Shown: in pieces, positions 7,541 through 15,607 of the stretch | How the letters are laid out: each line of letters opens with the position of its first letter | Numbering within the stretch: the first letter of the stretch is position 1 | Assembly: GCF_900637055.1 (NCBI RefSeq) | Contig: NZ_LR134338.1 | Coordinates: forward strand, 2,056,001-2,120,000 | Direction: 5' to 3' | Source: Brevibacillus brevis | GTDB lineage: Bacteria; Bacillota; Bacilli; Brevibacillales; Brevibacillaceae | DNA length: 64,000 nucleotides | Notes under the pieces: model-generated | Databases searched by the model: none | What the model saw: the letters and a program-made list of their open reading frames with translations, nothing else | Told to the model about the DNA's origin: nothing | Program-made: the position numbers and the translations under genes

Positions 7541-8731
7541 CTACTTGGCTGTATGGCTAGCTGTCATTTGTTTACTAACAAGCACCATGATGATCGCCAA
7601 TAGCAAGAAGTAGATTGGCATGGTGACGAGCGAGCCATTATGAAAATAACTCATGCCGCTGGTGATAAGACTAACGACGATGTAGTAACCCAAACCAAAA
7701 ATAGCGCCAGCAGTTCCGAGTACATCGCTGTAATGGACAAGGGCTAAACTCAGGCAGTTTGGAATCATGATTCCAACCCCCAGCAGAAGAGTAAAGATAG
7801 AGGCTACCATGATCGCCATCGAAATAACGGACGGACCCACGCCATACAAAGTGAAGCTTGTGAGCCATACCGCCCCTAAAGTCGTCACTAGTGAGCCGAT
7901 CAGGATAATGTTCTCAGCCGGGTATTTGGTTAGCAGTTTTTTCGAGAGCATCGCTCCGATCACAGAAGCCAATGCTACGAAAATACCCAAAAACCCAAAC
8001 ACACCAGGTGTCATGCCGAAAAACGCAATGAAAATAAATGGAGCTTCGGCATAGTAACTGAACAATATGCCATTTGTCGCCCCAATTAAGAAGCCAAAAG
8101 CCCAAATCCTTTTGTCCGTAAAAAGTCGTTTAGCTACAGCTAGCGTGTTTATCTTCGAAGCTGTAGACGTTATGGTCTCAGGCAACGATACAAACGCGTA
8201 AGCAAAAATCGCTATGCTCATCGCAATCAGCGTGAAGAAAACAGCCTGATATCCATACGATTGATCCACCCAACCACCGATTAAGGGGCCAATTGCAGGC
8301 GTAAAAGCGAGAGCGGCAGAAATCTGGGCAAAAACTGCATGACGCTTGTTGCTGTCGGTACTCTCTCGCAAGATGGTTTGGGTTACCACCGATCCTGTAC
8401 TCGCACCGAAAGCTTGAATGAACCGGCTCCATAACAACCAGTCAGCTGAATCGGAGAGGTAGCAACCAAAGCTGCCCAGTCCGTAAACGAATATTCCCCA
8501 GAGCATGGCAGGGCGTCGACCGATAGAATCAGAAAGTCTTCCCCAGCAAAATACGCCAAAGGCAAAACCGAGGAAGTAAATACTGAGTGTCAGCTGGATC
8601 GTATTGTTACTGGCATGGAGACTATTGGCGATATCAGGTAACGAAGGTGTATAGATCGTTTCGCTAATTTGCGGAAAACCCACCAGGATCATAAACAGTA
8701 ACAAAGATGGTGTTGAGATTTTTCTATTCAC
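7541..8731 (-). CDS. MFS drug exporter, Bcr/CflA family
   Basis: About 396 residues with twelve hydrophobic segments. The loop between helices 2 and 3 has the MFS signature WGRLSDSIGRRPAM, and helix 5 carries AFTPAIGPLIGGWV, the motif C of drug/proton antiporters; helix 1 contains the PQISETIYTPSLPDIA stretch typical of Bcr/CflA proteins, which export bicyclomycin, chloramphenicol and other small molecules. The start is GTG, with GGGGGA eight bases upstream, rather than the longer ATG form. A real substrate cannot be inferred. Confidence 0.88.
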   Translation of the reverse strand: MNRKISTPSLLLFMILVGFPQISETIYTPSLPDIANSLHASNNTIQLTLSIYFLGFAFGVFCWGRLSDSIGRRPAMLWGIFVYGLGSFGCYLSDSADWLLWSRFIQAFGASTGSVVTQTILRESTDSNKRHAVFAQISAALAFTPAIGPLIGGWVDQSYGYQAVFFTLIAMSIAIFAYAFVSLPETITSTASKINTLAVAKRLFTDKRIWAFGFLIGATNGILFSYYAEAPFIFIAFFGMTPGVFGFLGIFVALASVIGAMLSKKLLTKYPAENIILIGSLVTTLGAVWLTSFTLYGVGPSVISMAIMVASIFTLLLGVGIMIPNCLSLALVHYSDVLGTAGAIFGLGYYIVVSLITSGMSYFHNGSLVTMPIYFLLLAIIMVLVSKQMTASHTAK

Positions 8732-8918
8732 TTGTACATTCCCCCTATATTCCGAAAATCTCAAACAGCGTAGGAGGGAGATTACGGGATGGGGGGTTTA
8801 CATTTTATCAGTCTGGAAAATGAAAGCATATTGTCACCTTACATAAGTAATAGGGGGAAATTTTTCAATAGAATAGCATTCATTTGAAATCGGTGACAAG
8901 TCATTTTCGTCTGATGAT

Positions 8919-9272
8919 TTACTCACACTTTTCTCTTTTCCCTCGATGCAGGGCTGTACGGAAGCTGCTTCCACAGCCGCAGGTTGCGATCGCATTCGGG
9001 TTTTGGATCGTAAATCCACCCATCATTCCAGTCTCTTTGTAATCGATTTCGACGCCATCGACATACGGATAGCTTTCCGGATTGACGACCAGCTTCACGC
9101 CATCCATATCGATGGTGGTGTCGCCGTCTTGATACGTATCATCAAAACCGAGTCCATAGGTCATCCCGGAGCACCCCCCGTCCTTCACGCCAAAACGGAT
9201 GAAGAGAGAAGAGCTTTCTTGTTCGAGCATATTTTGAATGCGAGTGACGGCAGCTTCGCTGATTTGAATCAT
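8919..9272 (-). CDS. A-type iron-sulfur carrier protein (IscA/ErpA/HesB family)
   Basis: A 117-residue HesB/IscA-type protein. The three conserved cysteines are present: C34 in GGCSGMTYGL and C98/C100 in the CGCGSSF motif. Such proteins bind iron or [2Fe-2S]/[4Fe-4S] clusters and hand them to apo-proteins. The start is placed at MIQISEA because GGGAGG lies seven bases upstream. It follows murB by 22 bases on the same strand, so it may be cotranscribed, though no functional link is known. Confidence 0.88.
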   Translation of the reverse strand: MIQISEAAVTRIQNMLEQESSSLFIRFGVKDGGCSGMTYGLGFDDTYQDGDTTIDMDGVKLVVNPESYPYVDGVEIDYKETGMMGGFTIQNPNAIATCGCGSSFRTALHRGKREKCE

Positions 9273-9294
9273 CGTGAGACCTCCCTTTTTATAA

Positions 9295-10197
9295 TTACTG
9301 TTCACCTACGATCACAACCTCAGGAACAAGGTGAATGCCTGATTGGCTGTGAACTTTTTCCTGGATCTGCCTCATGAGTGTCCATACATCAAGTGCAGTG
9401 GCATTGCCGGTATTCATAATGAAATTGGCATGCTTGCTCGATACTTCCGCGCCTCCGTATCGCATGCCCTTTAGGCCAGCCTCTTCAATGAGCTTTGCAG
9501 CAAAATGGCCCGGAGGATTTCTGAATACACTCCCCGCACAGCCAAAAGGCAGAGGCTGTGCTTTTAAACGTTTTTCTTTATAGTGGTTCCACTGGAGCTT
9601 GATGCTTTCGCTGTCGCGCAAAGTCAGCTCAAAAATAGCTTCCGTGATAATGACATCAGTCTCTTGCAAGGATGAGTGGCGATAGGAAAAATCCAAATCT
9701 ACAGCACGTAGGGAGCGAATGGCTCCCGTGTGCGTGATCACTTCAGCTGAATGGAAAATGTCTGATATCTCCGATCCATTCGCGCCTGCATTCATATACA
9801 CAGCGCCGCCGACAGACCCAGGTATTCCGCCTGCGAACTCCAAGCCACTGAGCCTGTGCTTGTTTGCCAACGCTGCAAGCTTGATCAAGGAGTAGGCGGC
9901 CCCTGCGTAAATCTGATTGCCCGCGATTCGGGCATAGTCGAGAGCCTTGTTTAATTTAATGACCGCGCCACGATACCCTTTGTCTGTGACTAAAAGGTTA
10001 GAGCCCTTTCCCATTACCATCCATGGGACATGATGTTCATTCAGTATTTGCAGGACCATGATCAGTTGGGATTTACTGCTCGGAGTAATCAGTAAATCCG
10101 CTGGTCCGCCGATTTTCCAGGTAGTATGTGCCGCCAAAGGCTCCTGATAAGTCACCTCGACCTGTCGTTCACGGAGAAGGGAGAATACAGGTTTCAT
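9295..10197 (-). CDS. murB: UDP-N-acetylmuramate dehydrogenase
   Basis: About 300 residues, the length of Bacillus-type MurB. It reduces UDP-GlcNAc-enolpyruvate to UDP-MurNAc with NADPH and FAD, the second committed step of peptidoglycan precursor synthesis. FAD-binding segments GKGSNLLV and GIPGSVGGAVYMNAGANG are present, followed by the catalytic-serine region CAGSVFRNPPGHFAAKLIEEAG and the C-terminal glutamate in VPEVVIVG. The ATG with AGGTG six bases upstream is preferred over an in-frame GTG nine bases earlier. The gene lies outside any division cluster. Confidence 0.94.
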   Translation of the reverse strand: MKPVFSLLRERQVEVTYQEPLAAHTTWKIGGPADLLITPSSKSQLIMVLQILNEHHVPWMVMGKGSNLLVTDKGYRGAVIKLNKALDYARIAGNQIYAGAAYSLIKLAALANKHRLSGLEFAGGIPGSVGGAVYMNAGANGSEISDIFHSAEVITHTGAIRSLRAVDLDFSYRHSSLQETDVIITEAIFELTLRDSESIKLQWNHYKEKRLKAQPLPFGCAGSVFRNPPGHFAAKLIEEAGLKGMRYGGAEVSSKHANFIMNTGNATALDVWTLMRQIQEKVHSQSGIHLVPEVVIVGEQ

Positions 10198-10347
10198 TCG
10201 TTTCACCTATCCTTTTTGGAAAAAAGCACCTTGCACTACAATCACAGTATATGCACTATTTTATATATATTCGACTAAAATGTTTAATAAATTGCAGTTG
10301 CGTAGGTTTCACAATGAACAAAGAGAGTCACTTTATAAACATGTTTG

Positions 10348-10376
10348 TTGAATTAGTTGTACAAAGGACATATACT
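10348..10376 (+). promoter_or_regulatory. Sigma-A promoter for the SufR-like regulator
   Basis: TTGAAT (10348-10353), a 17-base spacer and TATACT (10371-10376), about 40 bases ahead of the ATG at 10418. Confidence 0.65.
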
Positions 10377-10417
10377 GTGAGCGTATCGTTCTTTTCCAAT
10401 AAAGGGGCGAAGAGAAA

Positions 10418-11053
10418 ATGGAGAGATTTAGACACCTATCAACACGTGAATACATTCTATTGTTGCTGAAAAGGGAAGGGGAGCTCAGCACAAAAGATTT
10501 GCAAAACAGGCTGGAGCTCACAAAGGTAGCTGTTAGCAGGCAAATGATCTACTTGGAAAAAGACGGTTTTGTTGTGTGTATAGTAGGCCGTCAAAAAGCA
10601 GGTAGACCGATGCACTACTACTCGTTGACACAGCAAGGCAACGAACAATTTCCGAATGATTACGGGCAATTAGCCGTGGATTTGATGGAGCATATCGTGC
10701 TGGCAGACGGGGAAGACCGAGTGGATCAATTTTTCGCAAGACAGCAAGAGAAGATTATCCAGAAATACGAGGGGCAAATGGAAGGAAAAGAGCTATCTGA
10801 AAAGGTGGCAGAGATGGCACGCATCCAAGATGACAACGGATTTATGGCGAGATGGGAACAGGTAAGTGATGAGGAATATGTGATCACGCAGTACAATTGT
10901 CCCTATTTTAAAGTAGCAGATCGGTATCAGATGATCTGTGCAAGAGAGCTTAATTGTTACCGAGCATTGCTACAGACGAGCGTAGAACGGACGGAATGCG
11001 TAGCAATCGGCGGAAAGAAATGTGTCTATCAGATCCGAGTTGCGCAATCGTAG
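10418..11053 (+). CDS. SufR-like winged-helix regulator with C-terminal cysteine cluster
   Basis: A 211-residue regulator. Residues 5-75 form a DeoR/ArsR-like winged helix (TREYILLLLKREGELSTKDLQNRLELTKVAVSRQMIYLEKDGFV). The C-terminal part holds five cysteines, C161, C174, C180, C194 and C202, with a C-X12-C pair like that of SufR proteins, which bind an Fe-S cluster and repress iron-sulfur assembly genes. Here no suf genes are adjacent; the next gene, 52 bases downstream, is an APH-type kinase. It may therefore sense iron, oxygen or redox state for another target. The cluster assignment is inference from spacing only. Confidence 0.72.
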   Translation: MERFRHLSTREYILLLLKREGELSTKDLQNRLELTKVAVSRQMIYLEKDGFVVCIVGRQKAGRPMHYYSLTQQGNEQFPNDYGQLAVDLMEHIVLADGEDRVDQFFARQQEKIIQKYEGQMEGKELSEKVAEMARIQDDNGFMARWEQVSDEEYVITQYNCPYFKVADRYQMICARELNCYRALLQTSVERTECVAIGGKKCVYQIRVAQS

Positions 11054-11105
11054 CTGCAAGCATCATCACGACAGATGAAACGACAAATGGGAGGGAACGA
11101 AAACA

Positions 11106-12023
11106 ATGACCAACTCGAATCCATGGGATGCGGACTGGGAAGTATCTGAACCATTGGCACGCGCACTCATCTTCCGTCAGTTTCCGCAGCTAACTTCTAT
11201 GCCCATCAAGCTGATCGGCTCTGGTTGGGATAACGTGGTCTTTCGAGTGGGGGACGAATATGTTTTCCGTTTTCCCAGGCGAAATGTCGCTGTTGAATTG
11301 ATCAAAAAGGAAGGGGTGCTGCTGCCAATGCTTGCGGCATTCCTGACAATACCGTATCCGAAGCCCGTTTTTTATGGGGAACCCAACGACGATTATCCAT
11401 TCCCTTTTTTGGGGTACACGTATGTACCAGGAACGTTTCCAAAAGGCTTGACCGACGAGCAGCGTGCTTCATCGGCAGTGGCACTTGCGACGTTTTTAAA
11501 AAGATTGCACGCGTTTCCGCTCCAGCGTGCCCGCGAGAACGGGATCGAGCATGATCACAGGAACCTGCTGGACATTGCACAGAGAAAAGAAAAGATGCAG
11601 ACGTTTTTGGCTACCTTAGCTGTACATATTTCTGCAGAGGATCGGGATGCGATCGCGAATTATTTAGGGCAAGTTGTGATAGACCGATTAAGTCCGCGTG
11701 AAGTGCTGCTGCATGGAGACTTGCATGTTAAAAATATGCTGGTAGATGAAGCTGGGCAGATATCGGGCATCATTGACTGGGGAGATCTCAATGTGGGTCA
11801 TCCAGGAGCGGATGTAAATGTGGCCTACAGTTTTTTACCACCACAAGCCCGCCAGTCTTTTTTCCATGCGTATGGAGAAGTGGATGAAGAGACAAAAATA
11901 TTGGCCAGGATGATGGCAGTGTACATTCCAATGCTGCTCTGGATGCAAGCCATTGATCAAAATGACGAAGAAGTGGCAGAGGAAGCAAGAATGACGATAC
12001 GGCGAGCACTCGCTGACGAATAG
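11106..12023 (+). CDS. APH-family phosphotransferase (aminoglycoside/macrolide kinase-like)
   Basis: A 305-residue protein of the aminoglycoside/macrolide phosphotransferase superfamily. Visible: the glycine-rich start IGSGWDNVVFRVGDEYVFRFPRR with the ATP-contacting lysine replaced by arginine, the catalytic loop HGDLHVKN (203-210) and the metal-binding IDWGDLNVGHPGADVN (about 223-238). It could inactivate an antibiotic with ATP or GTP, or phosphorylate a small metabolite; residues that give drug specificity cannot be read by eye. GGAGG lies ten bases before the ATG. It may be cotranscribed with the regulator upstream. Confidence 0.82.
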   Translation: MTNSNPWDADWEVSEPLARALIFRQFPQLTSMPIKLIGSGWDNVVFRVGDEYVFRFPRRNVAVELIKKEGVLLPMLAAFLTIPYPKPVFYGEPNDDYPFPFLGYTYVPGTFPKGLTDEQRASSAVALATFLKRLHAFPLQRARENGIEHDHRNLLDIAQRKEKMQTFLATLAVHISAEDRDAIANYLGQVVIDRLSPREVLLHGDLHVKNMLVDEAGQISGIIDWGDLNVGHPGADVNVAYSFLPPQARQSFFHAYGEVDEETKILARMMAVYIPMLLWMQAIDQNDEEVAEEARMTIRRALADE

Positions 12024-12040
12024 GGCTTCTGTAAAATGTC

Positions 12041-12079
12041 TCGGGGGACAAGCTGCTTGAGCTCATCCCCCGATTTTTT
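12041..12079. terminator. Terminator after the phosphotransferase gene
   Basis: TCGGGGGA pairs with TCCCCCGA, with an inner AGCT/AGCT stem, followed by seven T. The convergent sigma-54 regulator ends at the T tract. Confidence 0.85.
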
Positions 12080-13557
12080 TATCCGATTCCTAACTCTTCC
12101 ATTTTTCGATACAGGGTGCTTCGGGCAATTCCTAGCTTTTTGGCAGCGGCGCTGATCGAGGGAGCTTGTGTGATGGCTTGCTGGATCGTCTGTCGCTCTA
12201 ATTCGCGCAATAATGGCAAAGGTTCCCCGGATGCTTCTTGCAGTCCATACTGCTGCTGCCATTCGCTCGGAAGATGGTGAGAGGTGACCCACGAATCACC
12301 GAACGCGTGTAAAAATGCTCGCTCCACGATATTGCGCAGCTCTCGAATATTTCCGGGCCATGAATGCTGCTGCAAGATTGCCAAGGCAGATTCACAGATG
12401 CCTGTCGGACCGCCAGCGTATTGGGTATGAAGCTGCTGGAGGAACTCGTCAGCCAAGGTTGCAATGTCTTCCTTGCGTTCGCGCAGGGAAGGGATGCGTA
12501 TCTGTAGGACATTAAGCCGGTAGTAAAGGTCTGCACGAAACAGCCCATTCCGTACATCTTCTTCAATGGAACGATTGGTTGCAGCGATAATCCGAATGTC
12601 CAATGGCTTTTCTTCGTGAGAGCCCAATCTCGTCACTTTGCGTTCTTCGAGGACGCGTAGCAAAAGCACTTGAAGCTCCATGCTCATCTCCCCGATTTCA
12701 TCGAGAAATAGCGTTCCTCCATTTGCCGCTTCGAATTTTCCCGGCTGTCCTCCTTTTTTTGCACCAGTAAAAGCTCCTTCTGTGTATCCAAATAGCTCAC
12801 TGGCGATCAGTTCACGCGGAAGTGCTGCGATATTGACCGCAAGAAAAGGACCGTCTTTTCGCGAACTGGAGGAGTGGATGGCACGTGCCAGGACTTCTTT
12901 GCCGCAGCCTGTTTCTCCGAGCAATAGCGTATTTGATAGTGATTGTGCAGCAATACGTGCTGTATGTAATTGGGCTTGATAGAGGGGACTATTTGTATGA
13001 ATCTCTGAAAACGAGTAACTGCTAGCTGTCTTTGACAAGGATGACGTGCATGGGCGAATGAGAAAGAGGCGATACCACGTCTTTTCCCCTAGATCGAGTT
13101 CCTCCAAGAACCAATTGGTTATGCGTTCTTGTTTCCAATCCGCTTCGAGTACAAGGCCTTCATAAAACGAAAATTGCTCTTGTGCCCGTTTGTTGGCAAA
13201 CAGCACGACACGATCGTCGCTTACGGCGATTAGGGATTCTTGGCTGTTTTCGGCCCATGCGAAAAGAAGACTCTTCCAATTGGGAACAGAATGGGAGGCA
13301 TGCCTGAGAGCTGGAATCACATGATCAGTTTGGAGTGCAGAAGAACGTCGCGTAGTAGAGAGGGATAGCGGGAAAAGCGGCAAAGAGCCATTTTGTAGCA
13401 AATGGATAAGCGCATCCCTGATCAGAGAAAATTCGTAGGGTGAAAGATTCGCAGAGGCCTGTAATTGTTGATAGAGAGAATGAAAGACAGCATGAGAGAT
13501 CGCGCGATGATGGGAACGCTCAATTACGGAGGAAAAATCGAAAGACGAGAGCAGCAT
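12079..13557 (-). CDS. Sigma-54-dependent transcriptional activator
   Basis: A 492-residue enhancer-binding protein. The first 170 residues are a sensory part with a PAS-like stretch ([24 protein letters not shown]) and no receiver domain. The AAA+ domain has Walker A GETGCGKE (214-221), the sigma-54-contacting GAFTGA loop (261-266) and Walker [13 protein letters not shown] Fis-type helix-turn-helix ([20 protein letters not shown]) ends the protein. The gene is divergent from the formamidase operon, which carries a -24/-12 promoter, so it is most likely the activator of that operon, responding to an amide or nitrogen signal. Confidence 0.93.
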   Translation of the reverse strand: MLLSSFDFSSVIERSHHRAISHAVFHSLYQQLQASANLSPYEFSLIRDALIHLLQNGSLPLFPLSLSTTRRSSALQTDHVIPALRHASHSVPNWKSLLFAWAENSQESLIAVSDDRVVLFANKRAQEQFSFYEGLVLEADWKQERITNWFLEELDLGEKTWYRLFLIRPCTSSLSKTASSYSFSEIHTNSPLYQAQLHTARIAAQSLSNTLLLGETGCGKEVLARAIHSSSSRKDGPFLAVNIAALPRELIASELFGYTEGAFTGAKKGGQPGKFEAANGGTLFLDEIGEMSMELQVLLLRVLEERKVTRLGSHEEKPLDIRIIAATNRSIEEDVRNGLFRADLYYRLNVLQIRIPSLRERKEDIATLADEFLQQLHTQYAGGPTGICESALAILQQHSWPGNIRELRNIVERAFLHAFGDSWVTSHHLPSEWQQQYGLQEASGEPLPLLRELERQTIQQAITQAPSISAAAKKLGIARSTLYRKMEELGIG

Positions 13558-13616
13558 GCCGGCTTCAAAAATCGTTCTCGCACCCTTTCTTGGTTATAGT
13601 TTGTTTGTTCGATCGT

Positions 13617-13628
13617 GGGACAGGTGTC
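13617..13628. promoter_or_regulatory. Possible enhancer site for the sigma-54 activator
   Basis: A GGACA-N2-TGTCC palindrome lies about 190 bases upstream of the -24/-12 promoter, a normal distance for an upstream activator sequence. Only the symmetry and position support it; no second copy was found. Confidence 0.25.
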
Positions 13629-13813
13629 CGACAAGGAAGCAGGGAAACAAACGACACACACTGACGAAAGCGATACAAGAGATGAGGGGCTTTTCCGGTC
13701 AAGGGCGGATCAAATGCATGACCTGTTTTGCGACAAGCTCTTTGTATTAAGTATACAGGAGAAAATAGCCAAAAGAATCGGTATCATCAAATTTTTATCG
13801 GGACCAGCAAGCA

Positions 13814-13830
13814 TTGGCATGTCATTTGCT
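13814..13830 (+). promoter_or_regulatory. Sigma-54 (-24/-12) promoter of the formamidase operon
   Basis: TTGGCATG-TCAT-TTGCT: GG at 13816-13817 and GC at 13828-13829 with exactly ten bases between them, as required for RpoN recognition. Transcription would begin near 13841, about 44 bases before the formamidase ATG. Confidence 0.8.
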
Positions 13831-13884
13831 TCTTTTGTTGAATGTACAGCATATGCAATTTTGAACAAGTGAGGGGGAAGCAGC

Positions 13885-15066
13885 ATGCCAGAAGTTTTAT
13901 TTCGAGTTGACTTGAACAAACCGATGGAGGAGCAGGATACACCTGGTCACAACAGATGGCACCCAGACATTCCAGCAACCGTTTCCGTGAATCCAGGAGC
14001 TGTTTTCCGCATGGAATGTAAGGACTGGACGGACGGGCAGATCGCTAACAGCGATGACCCTTCCGACATTCGCGATGTCAATCTCAATCGCGTCCATGTG
14101 CTTAGTGGACCTGTCTGGGTGAATGGAGCAGAACCAGGCGACCTCTTGGTTGTCGATATTCTCGATATCGGGGCGCTCCCCCAATCGGAATGGGGCTTTA
14201 ACGGGATATTCGCCAAAGAAAACGGCGGGAGCTTCCTCGTCGATCATTATTCGCAAGCGGCCAAGTCGATCTGGGACTTCCACGGCATTTACACGACTTC
14301 TCGCCATTTGCCAGGAGTCAAATTTGCTGGCATTCTTCATCCAGGCTTGATTGGTACGGCGCCGTCTCATCAGCTACTGGATCGCTGGAACCGAAGAGAG
14401 AGCGACCTCGTAGCGACAAATCCTGAACGAATGCCGCCACTCGCGAATTTGCCGACCCCGCACAGTGCCGTGTTGGGCAGTCTAAAAGGAGCCGAGTTTG
14501 ACCGAATCGCCAGAGAAGCGGCTCGAACGGTTCCCCCTCGTGAGCATGGCGGAAACTGCGATATTAAAAACTTGTCCAAAGGCACTCGTATTTACTTCCC
14601 GGTTTATGTAAATGGAGCGAAGCTGTCCATGGGCGATTTGCATTTTTCACAAGGAGACGGAGAGGTGACCTTCTGCGGCGGAATTGAAATGGCTGGTTGG
14701 CTGGATCTTCATGTGGATGTCATCAAGGGCGGGATGGCGAAGTATAACATCGTGAACAACCCTGTATTCAAGCCAGGTCCAGTAGAGCCTCGCTATACGG
14801 AATACCTCGTTTTCGAAGGAATTTCTGTCCACGAGACGACAGGTCAGCAGCTGTACATGGATGCGCATGTCGCTTACCGCAATGCATGCCTGAATGCCAT
14901 CGAATATTTGAAAACAGCGATGGGTTTCACGGGGGAGCAGGCGTACATGCTGCTGGGAACGGCACCGGTGGAGGGAAGAATTGCGGGAATCGTCGATATT
15001 CCGAACGCGTGCTGCACCTTGTCTATCCCGACAAGCATTTTTGATCGAGATATTTTGCCGAAGTAG
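13885..15066 (+). CDS. fmdA: Formamidase/acetamidase
   Basis: A 393-residue enzyme of the FmdA/AmdA family, which hydrolyses formamide or acetamide to the acid and ammonia. Family marks include the opening NRWHPDIPATVSVNPGAVFRMECKDW, the SQGDGEVTFCGGIEMAG core and the C-terminal QAYMLLGTAPVEGRIAGIVDIPNACCTLSIP. GAGGGGG precedes the ATG. It is followed after 36 bases by an FmdB-type gene and is read from a sigma-54 promoter, consistent with use of amides as a nitrogen source. Gene symbol follows the family name; formamide versus acetamide preference is not resolved. Confidence 0.9.
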   Translation: MPEVLFRVDLNKPMEEQDTPGHNRWHPDIPATVSVNPGAVFRMECKDWTDGQIANSDDPSDIRDVNLNRVHVLSGPVWVNGAEPGDLLVVDILDIGALPQSEWGFNGIFAKENGGSFLVDHYSQAAKSIWDFHGIYTTSRHLPGVKFAGILHPGLIGTAPSHQLLDRWNRRESDLVATNPERMPPLANLPTPHSAVLGSLKGAEFDRIAREAARTVPPREHGGNCDIKNLSKGTRIYFPVYVNGAKLSMGDLHFSQGDGEVTFCGGIEMAGWLDLHVDVIKGGMAKYNIVNNPVFKPGPVEPRYTEYLVFEGISVHETTGQQLYMDAHVAYRNACLNAIEYLKTAMGFTGEQAYMLLGTAPVEGRIAGIVDIPNACCTLSIPTSIFDRDILPK

Positions 15067-15102
15067 CCAAGAAAAAGATCGCGAAAGAGGGAGCCAAATA
15101 CG

Positions 15103-15414
15103 ATGCCGAGATACGATTACATGTGCGAGGATTGTGGCCCATTTGTACAGTGGCTGAAGATGAGCGAGCTGACAGATAGCGTTGCTTGCCCGGATTGCCA
15201 GCAGCTATCAAAGCGTTTGTACGCTGCACCAGGATTGATCATGACACCGCAAGCGCTGCGCCAACGCATCGAGCGTGGTGTAGAACCGAAAATTGTACGG
15301 AAACAATCGCATTCACATGAAGGAGCAGGGTGCAGTCACAGCCATGGCAGTCAGGCACATCGGGGACATACCCACAGCCGTGGAGGCAAACGCCCTTGGA
15401 TGGTAGGGCATTAA
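15103..15414 (+). CDS. fmdB: FmdB family zinc-ribbon protein
   Basis: A 103-residue protein beginning MPRYDYMCEDCG, with a second CPDC pair at about residues 30-33: the two CxxC pairs of the FmdB zinc ribbon. The C-terminal 35 residues are rich in histidine and glycine (HSHEG, HSHGSQAHRGHTHS), a possible metal-binding tail that is longer than in most members. FmdB proteins accompany amidase genes and are presumed regulators, without proven mechanism. Confidence 0.85.
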   Translation: MPRYDYMCEDCGPFVQWLKMSELTDSVACPDCQQLSKRLYAAPGLIMTPQALRQRIERGVEPKIVRKQSHSHEGAGCSHSHGSQAHRGHTHSRGGKRPWMVGH

Positions 15415-15460
15415 ACGGAATGGATGAAAAAGGCGTTCAGGAAAAACCTTAAGTGGAACG

Positions 15461-15514
15461 AGAAAACGTCGAGTGGTCATCTTGATGATCATTTGGCGTT
15501 TTTTTTGCTTTTTC
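15461..15514 (+). terminator. Terminator after fmdB
   Basis: An imperfect hairpin (AACG/CGTT outside, TCATC/GATGA inside) followed by eight T. It lies between fmdB and the Fur-controlled regulator gene. Confidence 0.5.
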
Positions 15515-15560
15515 TCACTCAAGTGCAATTGCAGTTTTGCCAAGTCTCTCGTACAATTGG

Positions 15561-15575
15561 TGAGAATTGTTATCA
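15561..15575 (+). promoter_or_regulatory. Fur box ahead of the AraC-type siderophore regulator
   Basis: TGAGAATTGTTATCA matches the Bacillus 7-1-7 Fur operator (TGATAAT-N-ATTATCA) at 12 of 14 informative positions. It sits about 33 bases before the regulator start. Confidence 0.7.
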
Positions 15576-15607
15576 ATTGCTGCATCATGATTCAAGAGGA
15601 GTTATTT

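Noticed and set aside
8834..9019. 61-codon minus-strand frame next to the Fe-S carrier gene
   Set aside because: Overlaps the carrier gene's 3' end in another frame and has no ribosome site.
13440..13872. Several open frames on the plus strand between the sigma-54 activator and fmdA
   Set aside because: No ribosome sites and no recognisable protein; the stretch is better read as promoter and enhancer DNA.
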